From Spirogloea muscicola (lineage: Eukaryota > Streptophyta > Zygnematophyceae > Spirogloeales > Spirogloeaceae), in NCBI GenBank assembly GCA_009602725.1, contig WELB01000046.1:447728-463134 (forward strand): DNA of 15,407 nucleotides. The letters run 5' to 3'. The position numbers were made by a program, and so were the translations under genes. The stretch's first letter is position 1; every line of letters starts with the position of its first letter. The notes under the pieces are model-generated. The model had not been told where the DNA came from, made no database searches, and worked only from the letters and a program-made list of their open reading frames with translations. This document shows, in pieces, positions 1 through 6,641 of this stretch.

Positions 1-3000
1 CGACGCCGGCCAACCACGGCGTGGCGGAGGAGGCGCCGGCGGCGGCGGCAGCGGCGCCGCCGCCGCCGACAACGCCGCCGCCGACACCGCAGGACAGCAT
101 GGAGGTGAGGCCGCCGCCGGAGGGCTTGGCGATGGCCGCCCGTCCCCACCGGCAAGCACACTGACACTGACGCACGCTTTGGCGGTGGCTCTCAGGTCAA
201 CGACGCCGCCGCATATGACGGCAGCGCCGCCGGCGGCACCGACGGCTTCGCCGACGGCGACGGCGACGGCGACGGCGATGGCGATGGCGATGGCGGCGGT
301 GACAGGGAAGGCGGCTCGCAGCCGGCCCCTGCTGAGGACGCTGACGCTGACGGTGAGACCGCCACTGCAAGAGTGACAGAAACGTCAGCCAGGATTGACT
401 CTCGGCTGAGCCACCGCCGGCGGCAAAGCGGCAATTGGGGCCCTCGGCTCACATTCCGGCGCTGCTGCTGGCTCTGCTGGCTGCCGCAGCGAGCGCCGCC
501 GCGGCGGACGGCCTTGCGGCTGTGGACCTCAAGCGGGACGACGACGTGGGCGCGGCTCGTCGCGAGCCGGAGGCCGCTGGGGCAGGTCGGGCTGACCTCT
601 CAGCAGCCGATTAGCGGCTGCTAATTGCGATTCTTAAGTGCCACTTAGCGGTGCTCGCCCACCTGCCAGGGCCGGCTGCTGATGGCCTTGCACCTCTAGC
701 CATAACCCTCAATTTGATGCCGAGGTTTCGGGCGCACGCAGAAGCGCAGGAGCACCCTGAGGACGACTTTGAGGCGTCGCCTCCGGTGCCGGCGGCCAAG
801 GCGGAGCCGGCGGGGGCCGCCGACGAGGACGACGACGTGGAGCATGTCAACATCGTGTTCATTGGCCATGTCGGTGAGCAGCGCCCCTGTTGCCTCCCTC
901 CTCCAGTTCCCTCTCCTTCCAACTCAGTCTCTCCCTGTCCCATACCCTCTCCCTCTTCACCTCCTCTCTGCCTTTGTCTCCGGCTTCTTTCTCTCTCTCT
1001 CCTTCTCCCTCTCTCTCTGCCCTCCGCCTCTTCTTGTTCTCCTGTTTTGCAGCTCTTCTCCTTCACTCGGTCTTCTTGGCCAGGTCGTCGTTTCTGCCTT
1101 TGTTACAACCTCACTCCAAAGTCTTGCTGTTGCTGTCCACGCGTTCGCTGTGGCGGTGGCACAGACGCCGGCAAATCAACCATCGGCGGGCAGATTCTGT
1201 ACCTCAGCGACATGGTGGACGAGCGCACGATCCAGAAGTATGAGCGCGAGGCCAAGGACAAGAACCGTGAGAGCTGGTGAGCCAGCGTCGCCGGCATGCC
1301 TCCGTGCCATCACAGTGCCGACCGGCCCACCCAGTGGCGTTGCCGCTTGCGAGGCCGCTTGCTTGCTCAAGGGCAGACACAGCCGACTCATGCTTCCACT
1401 TCCGTCTGCACCCTCCTCTTCTTGCCCTGCGACGTAAGGTACATGGCATACATCATGGACACCAACGAGGAGGAGCGGTCCAAGGGCATCACCGTGGAGG
1501 TCGGGCGCGCGCACTTCCGCACCGCCGCCCGGCGCTACACCATCCTCGACTGCCCCGTGAGTAGCTCGCCAGCCTTCCCTGCCAGCAGTGTATGTTTTGG
1601 CCCCAGCCGCTGCACAGCGCCACCTTGCGTCACTGTGGCTTTGGTCTCTCTCCCTCTCCCTCCCTCCCTCCTTCCCTCCCTCCCTCCCTCCTCCCCTCCT
1701 CCCTCTCTGTCTCTCTCTCTGTCTGTGTCTGTGGCTCTCACCGTAAGCTGACCTCTCTTACTGGCTCACACCTCCTCCGTTCTCCTTCCTCCTCCCCCCC
1801 ATGCTCCCCCCTCCTCTCTCCTTGCTCCACTCTTACTCCTCCCATTGCTTTGCTCCCTCCCTTCTGTCGCGTTGCGGCGCTGGCAGGGACACAAGAATTA
1901 CGTGCCGAACATGATTAGCGGCGCGTCGCAGGCCGACGTCGGCGTCTTGGTCAGGCACTCAGACACTTGGCCGAGGGCCTTCACCAGCTGCTTGTCCTTT
2001 GGTTGCATTGGACTATGAATATTATCGACCAAGAGCTGACAATTGGCAGGGGATGGGCGGACGGGCGGCTCAGGTGATTGCGGCACGGCGGGGAGAATTC
2101 GAGACTGGGTTTGAGCGTGGCGGGCAGACGCGCGAGCACGCGCAGCTCGCCAAGACGCTCGGCGTCTCCAAGCTCGTCGTCGTTGTGAACAAGATGGACG
2201 ATGCGTCTGTGGAGTGGAGCAAGGAGAGGTAGGGCTCTCAAGCTGTTCCATGCATCCATTTGTGGGCCCCCTACTTCTACGTATATATTGTCTGAGAGCC
2301 CTCACTGGGTTTTGCAGATTCGACGAGATCGTTGGCGGCATGACGCCCTTCCTCAAGTCCTGTGGGTACAATCTTAAGAAGGGTAAGGTGAAACCTTTGT
2401 GAAAGAGACGCGAGAGGAGAGGAGGGAGCCAGGATGGGAGGCAGAGATCGGAGGAGGGAGGGTGGGAGGGACGGGCAGCTGCAGAGTATGGGGAGGAAGA
2501 TGGTGGGAGACGGGAGAGGAGAGAGGGAAGCGTGGTGTTAGGTAGGGGGGGTAAAGTGCAGGGGGGGTAAAGTGAATTCAGTGAGGGGTAGATTGATGAC
2601 TTGATTAAGCCTAACCCCCCTTCAGACCTGCGCTTGATGTACTCACTTGCTTTGTGCCGCCGCTCTCACATATGTGTGATTGGAACTGAACCCTGGACCC
2701 ATAACCCTTAATTGACCTATAATCCCAAACCCAAACCATAAACCTTAACCCCCCTTTTAGACCTTCAATTAATGTAGTGACTTGCATTGTGCCGTCGCTC
2801 TCACAGATGTGCAGTTCCTGCCGATCTCGGGACTGCTGGGCCACAACATGCAGGAGCGGGTGCCGGCGGAGGTGTGCGCCTGGTGGGATGGCCCGTACTT
2901 CTTTGAGGCGCTCGACGGCCTGGAGCTGCCGCACCGCGACCCGCAGGGGCCCTTCCGCATGCCGCTCATCGACAAGTACCGCGACATGGGCACGGTGGTG

Positions 3001-5088
3001 ATGGGCAAGATCGAGAGCGGCTCTGTGCGGCGCGGCGACTCGCTCATGATCATGCCCAACAAGGTCTGTAATGGACAATAGTGCTCCGAGTATAAGGGCT
3101 AGGAGGTGAAGGTTACCTTTTGATTTAAGCTTTCCTATCATGACATGAACATTTGTGTGATATTGGTTGTTGATGTACTCTGATGCCTTTGCAGACGCAT
3201 GTCAAAGTGGTGACCATCTTCCGAGACAACGATGAGGTGGAGTATGCCAAGCCCGGAGAGAACCTGCGGATACGCATCTCCGGCGTGGAGGAGGAGGACA
3301 TCTCCGCCGGCTTTGTGCTTTCCAGCATCCGTGAGGCCGCAAGTCTCTGTAGTCTCAGTGAAGCTGGCAATTCATTCTGAATTTGGTCAAATGAGTCACA
3401 TCAAGCTTGTCAGCTGGAGCTACTTGCAAGTTCTGCCTTAATGAGTTTGTTACCTGTCAAATACTAATACAATCAGTAGGCCTACAAGCTGAAACCTTGA
3501 TGTATGTAGATACAGTTGCTCTTACACTATCACAGAGGTCTTTAGACTACTCTGTAAATGGGTCAATTTGTATGACACACTTGGAGGTTTTTAAGTGTAT
3601 ATCATATATTAGGGTCAAGTGCCTCCCAGATGTGGTTATTAGACAAGGGTGTATTTCTAGGTGCTGTAAGGAATCTCTAAGTAGGAATTGGTAAATGATC
3701 TGTTGTGGATAATTTTGTTGTGTTGTGGAGAATTTTCCATGTTAGCAAGCCCTCACTGTCTTATTGTAGATAAGCAAGCCTGCCAGTGTTGACTCAGATT
3801 AATGCAACTCCTGTTTTGTTTGCAGGAAGACCAATCTGCTCAACCACTGAATTTAATGCGCAACTCCAGATTCTGGAGCTGCTTGATCATAAAGTACAGT
3901 CAGAGCCCCTTCGGACGTCTTTGCTCATTTACGTCTCATAAATTCCTCCTTCCATTGTGACTATACCGTCAAAAGAGCTCAGGCTGTATCTTTCGCACAA
4001 CTTTCATCTAAATTCTGTGTGCCAGCACTCTTGCAAGGCAGGCAAGGCTGTGGATGCAGGTGTCCAAGCTTGCTGAGGTGCTTCAGCTCTTCAACATTGG
4101 GCTCGTGTACTGTTTTCTCATAAGCCTAGCTCTTGGTGTGTAGGCCATCTTCACGGCTGGTTACAAGGCGGTGCTCCACGTGCACGCGGTCGTGGAGGAG
4201 TGCGAGATCATTGACCTTCTGCAGCAGATCGACCCAAAAACCAAGAAACCCATGAAGAAGAAGCCACTTTTTGTGAAGAGCAACGCTGTCATCATGGCTC
4301 GCATCCAGGTACACTTGCTGTAGCAGTCAGTCTACCTGGCTGGATTTCACTGCATCATACTTGTCTCTTCTTTGAGATAAATGGTGCAGGCTTATTGCCC
4401 TTTCTTGTCATTTATTCTCACTAAATATCACTAAGTTCACTTGTGTGATAAGATTCCTCTAACAACCACGCAAATCAGGATGCAGCTTGGTAGAAAAGCA
4501 GGCTCCTAGTCTATTCCATAGTATATCAGCCCCATGGCAGCAAGCATTGAGAGCTCGTAGGTTCCTAATTGTTCGGCCTGGTCTTGTGTAGACCAATGGC
4601 ACAATCTGCATAGAGGAGTTCAAGGACTTCCCTCAACTTGGGCGATTTACATTGCGAGACGAAGGTGAGGCCTGAGCTGTTAGCATTAGGATGCATTCTC
4701 TCTGAACTTCAGTGTGCTCATGCTGCCGACATTGAGTTGGCTGCCATGTCTTCAGTGGCAATGTTTACACAAAAGTGGAATGTTGTCAGAAGCTGACCCA
4801 TGCATAGAGCTTGCTCTGAGCTTGACTACTATGCTCGTGTATCATCAGACAATGTCCTTATAATAAATTGAGTGGAGAATGCCTGGAGAGATGATGACGG
4901 CTTTCACTGCATGAGCACAGGGTCTCCTGTCTACTGCCAGTCACTTTGGATGTAAGCAGCCATGTGTGGGGCATGTAGTCACAAGTGTTCTCAAATTGAT
5001 ATGGTGGCCTACATGCTGTGCTGCAGGGAAGACTGTGGCTATAGGCAAGGTTATGCAACTTATCGACCCCAGCGGCGGAACTGATTGA
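1..5088 (+). CDS. eRF3: Eukaryotic peptide chain release factor subunit 3 (eRF3/Sup35 GTPase), 5'-partial
   Basis: eRF3 is the cytosolic translational GTPase that, with eRF1, drives stop-codon recognition and peptide release. Proposed exons: <3-104, 196-352, 490-585, 742-873, 1165-1276, 1439-1556, 1887-1949, 2074-2228, 2318-2382, 2807-3063, 3195-3330, 3826-3893, 4144-4308, 4592-4664, 5027-5088. Together they give 586 residues and stop TGA at 5086. Seen: a low-complexity Ala/Pro/Gly/Asp N-terminal region (1-150); P-loop GHVDAGKST (160-168); switch [13 protein letters not shown] (207-218); G3 DCPGH (237-241); G4 NKMD (299-302); G5 SGL (341-343); then beta-barrel domains II and III, with the family signature [11 protein letters not shown] near 559-569. 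The closely related eEF1A and HBS1 are excluded by the switch I and C-terminal motifs, which are eRF3-like. The true start lies outside the window, so an N-terminal PABP-binding motif cannot be judged. Exons 1-3 rest on phase continuity and composition only. Exon 6 uses an AAG acceptor (1438). Confidence 0.93.
253..303 (+). repeat. Coding GAC/GAT-GGC hexanucleotide repeat (Asp-Gly run)
   Basis: About seven tandem GACGGC/GATGGC units lie inside proposed eRF3 exon 2 and encode an alternating Asp-Gly stretch. It sits in the fast-evolving N-terminal extension, well ahead of the GTPase domain. The first units use GAC and the later ones GAT, so the array is a coding microsatellite with regional substitution. 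Read in the other + frame it gives Ala-Thr/Ala-Met; splice phase supports Asp-Gly. Confidence 0.75.
874..1164 (+). repeat. Pyrimidine-rich eRF3 intron 4
   Basis: GT-AG intron (gtgagc...acag) filled with irregular CT-rich sequence on the sense strand. It falls inside the Asp codon of the P-loop, so it splits the G1 nucleotide-binding motif. No RNA gene or other coding signal is visible in it. Confidence 0.7.
1557..1886 (+). repeat. CT-rich eRF3 intron 6 with CCCT/CCTT simple repeats
   Basis: GT-AG intron (gtgagt...gcag). Roughly 1640-1740 and 1755-1865 are almost pure pyrimidine on the sense strand, with tandem CCCT and TCTC units. The intron separates Pro239 and Gly240 of the G3 motif DCPGH. 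Apart from the repeats I see nothing in it. Confidence 0.7.
2383..2806 (+). other. eRF3 intron 9: purine tract, G-run repeat and duplicated acceptor region
   Basis: GT-AG intron (gtaagg...cacag). It has three parts. About 2400-2530 is GA-rich on the sense strand, the opposite polarity to introns 4 and 6. At 2545-2574 there are two copies of a G7-TAAAGTG unit. From about 2611 to the acceptor there is an imperfect direct duplication with an AACCCTTA/AAACC-type linker that resembles decayed telomeric repeat. Confidence 0.65.
2545..2574 (+). repeat. Tandem 14-mer, seven G then TAAAGTG, two copies
   Basis: Identical 14-base units at 2545-2558 and 2561-2574, start to start 16 bases, within eRF3 intron 9. 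The paired G7 runs could form a G-rich structure in DNA or pre-mRNA. Slippage or a small local duplication is the simplest origin. Confidence 0.8.
2611..2811 (+). repeat. Imperfect direct duplication of the intron 9 3' splice region
   Basis: Copy A (about 2611-2676) and copy B (about 2745-2811) align over about 66 bases with an offset of 134-135 and a one-base indel. Copy B contains the working acceptor CTCTCACAG followed by exon 10 (ATGTG). Copy A reads CTCTCACAT at the same point, so its AG has become AT. The linker (2690-2745) is rich in CCCTTA and AAACC motifs. Confidence 0.75.
3331..3825 (+). other. eRF3 intron 11, no further feature seen
   Basis: GT-AG intron (gtgagg...tgcag) of 495 bases, clearly more AT-rich than the first 3 kb. 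It lies between domain II and the start of domain III. I found no RNA gene, repeat or conserved reading frame in it. Confidence 0.65.
4665..5026 (+). other. eRF3 last intron, no further feature seen
   Basis: GT-AG intron (gtgagg...ctgcag) ahead of the 62-base terminal exon. It splits the Gly codon of the conserved RDEGKT signature. A C-box-like ATGATGA occurs near 4887 but no D box follows, so no snoRNA is called. Confidence 0.65.
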
Positions 5089-5588
5089 GGCCAGCTAGGC
5101 GCCTGACAGAAAGCTCTTGCACAGGCAACTAGCCATGTGCGTATTCTCCTGGCCCATTTCAGCCTGCTATCTGTTGAGTTGAGAAGGGAGAGACTTAGAG
5201 GCATAGTGTCTGCATGAGATTAATATGACACAGATTGCTGTTTATGGTCAATCCACTTGACCTCCTATTTGAAGATGTGTGTGCCTCTCTCTCTTGATCT
5301 AGGTACACACGGTCTGCTGCTGCAGCACAATTCGGTCTCTATTGTGGTCATAAGCAAGCTGGGGTCTGGCTTGTGGCATGCATACCAGATTCACTCAAGT
5401 GATTGGGTAACATCGCAGGCCTTTCTGTCCTTCTGGAAACTCTAGCATTGGGGGCCACTGCAGCAGCCAACAAAGCTCATGCGGTGCTTGTGATCAACAC
5501 TGAGATGACATATTGATCTGTCACAACCATTGTGCTATTCGCACTCCCTTGCTGCACAACATCGTTTCTGGGGTCTGGACTTCTATGC

Positions 5589-5598
5589 GGGGGGGGGG
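5589..5598 (+). repeat. G10 homopolymer
   Basis: Ten consecutive G residues in the spacer downstream of eRF3, followed by C and four more G. Length is probably variable between strains and prone to sequencing error. Confidence 0.85.
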
Positions 5599-5800
5599 CG
5601 GGGAGAGTGCAAGATTTTCCTGCTCTGGCTGCTCCGGCGGTTGCTCGTCTGTTTTGATCAACCGTCGTAGCTCCTTCTCTTCTCCACTCAGAGTCCTCCA
5701 TTGAGCATTTGCCCTTATCCAGAGGACCAGCCGACCGCCCTCGTCTCAGCGGCACAGATGCAGATCCGCTAATGGTAACACACAGAAGGTTAGTGTGGAA

Positions 5801-5966
5801 GCACACGAAGAGTCGCACCGAGCTTTGCCTGGCAGCACACAGAGGCCGAGCTAGCATACCCCCGCCTGTGCCGCACACAGAGGCCGGACTAGCACAGGCT
5901 CCACCTGGCCGCAAGCAGAGCCGTACCATTCGTGGGTGGCAGCCATAGCTAGGGCGCACAGAGCAG
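5801..5966 (+). repeat. Degenerate ~38-bp tandem repeat
   Basis: The clearest units start at 5835 and 5873 and share 20 of 22 leading bases (GCACACAGAGGCCG core). Weaker units start near 5801, 5911 and 5956. Spacing is 34, 38, 38 and 45 bases. On the minus strand the repeat gives a recurring Arg-Pro-Leu-Cys-Ala-Ala-type peptide in an open frame, which is a by-product of the repeat and not evidence of coding. Confidence 0.65.
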
Positions 5967-6641
5967 CGCGGTCGCCCCAGCAAGCAGACCGAAGTGCCAA
6001 AAATCCCTTATACAGAGCAGCTCCGACGGCCTGATAAATTGATTTAGATGGTCGCCCCAATACAACCAGCTGGTTCACCATATTACTACAATCAACAAAG
6101 TAGGGTTGGTAGAGGAGGGTTGGTTGGATGTGTCAACACTGTGCACGAGTTCGGGTAGACACTCAGCATTCATCTGTAAGGAGATTGATTTTCAAAAAAA
6201 ATCTTTGCATAGACAGCTCCTTGGTACATAAACTGCAAATAACTTCTGCACTCTGCGCACGGCACAGGGGCGGCACATTGGTACACTCTCTATCAAGATC
6301 TAACTGCCACTGTTGAGTGGTACTGCATGCCGGGAATCTGTCTGGTTGAGGCTTTCTCGAGGATTCACATGTCCCTCAAAAAGTTCTAGACTAGCGAATT
6401 GCTGGTGGAGCAGTAGAGTAAAGATTAACAAAGGGCCAAATCACCAATGGCAATTCACAATGTGCCGTGCCGTGCAGTACAGGCGACGTCAAACCACTAC
6501 GCAACTCCTACCCTGTCTTGTGGTCATTCTACAAGCTCATGGTTCAAGACAAAAACCACCGAACCTTAAATACAAGATAAGTAAAAACGGAGACAATCAA
6601 CAAACCACACCCTGCTATTTTGCACTAGTGCACAAACAGCT

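Larger units (their letters stand above)
5089..6641. other. Convergent intergenic spacer between eRF3 and the CPBP protease gene
   Basis: Holds the 3' untranslated regions of two convergent genes. Frames here are short and match no family I recognise. Visible structure: a G10 run at 5589-5598 and a degenerate tandem repeat at about 5801-5966. I did not find the chlorophyte poly(A) signal TGTAA in the first roughly 400 bases downstream of either stop codon, so the polyadenylation sites are unassigned. Confidence 0.7.

Noticed and set aside
373-624. Reading straight through from eRF3 exon 2 past 352 as coding
   Set aside because: It is open for some distance, but the peptide becomes Arg/Trp/Cys-rich and does not connect to the P-loop exon. 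A donor at 353 joined to 490 keeps phase and an Ala/Asp-rich composition.
2595-2689. TTGATGA and CTGA about 90 bases apart in eRF3 intron 9, possible C/D snoRNA
   Set aside because: The C box lacks the purine at its first position, no terminal stem is seen, and the segment is explained better as an acceptor duplication.
4880-4990. C-box-like ATGATGA in the last eRF3 intron, possible C/D snoRNA
   Set aside because: No CTGA D box at a suitable distance and no terminal stem.
5477-5983. 168-codon minus-strand open frame in the convergent spacer
   Set aside because: Its apparent repeats come from the 38-bp DNA repeat, the composition is not like neighbouring genes, and no family motif or splice partner is visible.
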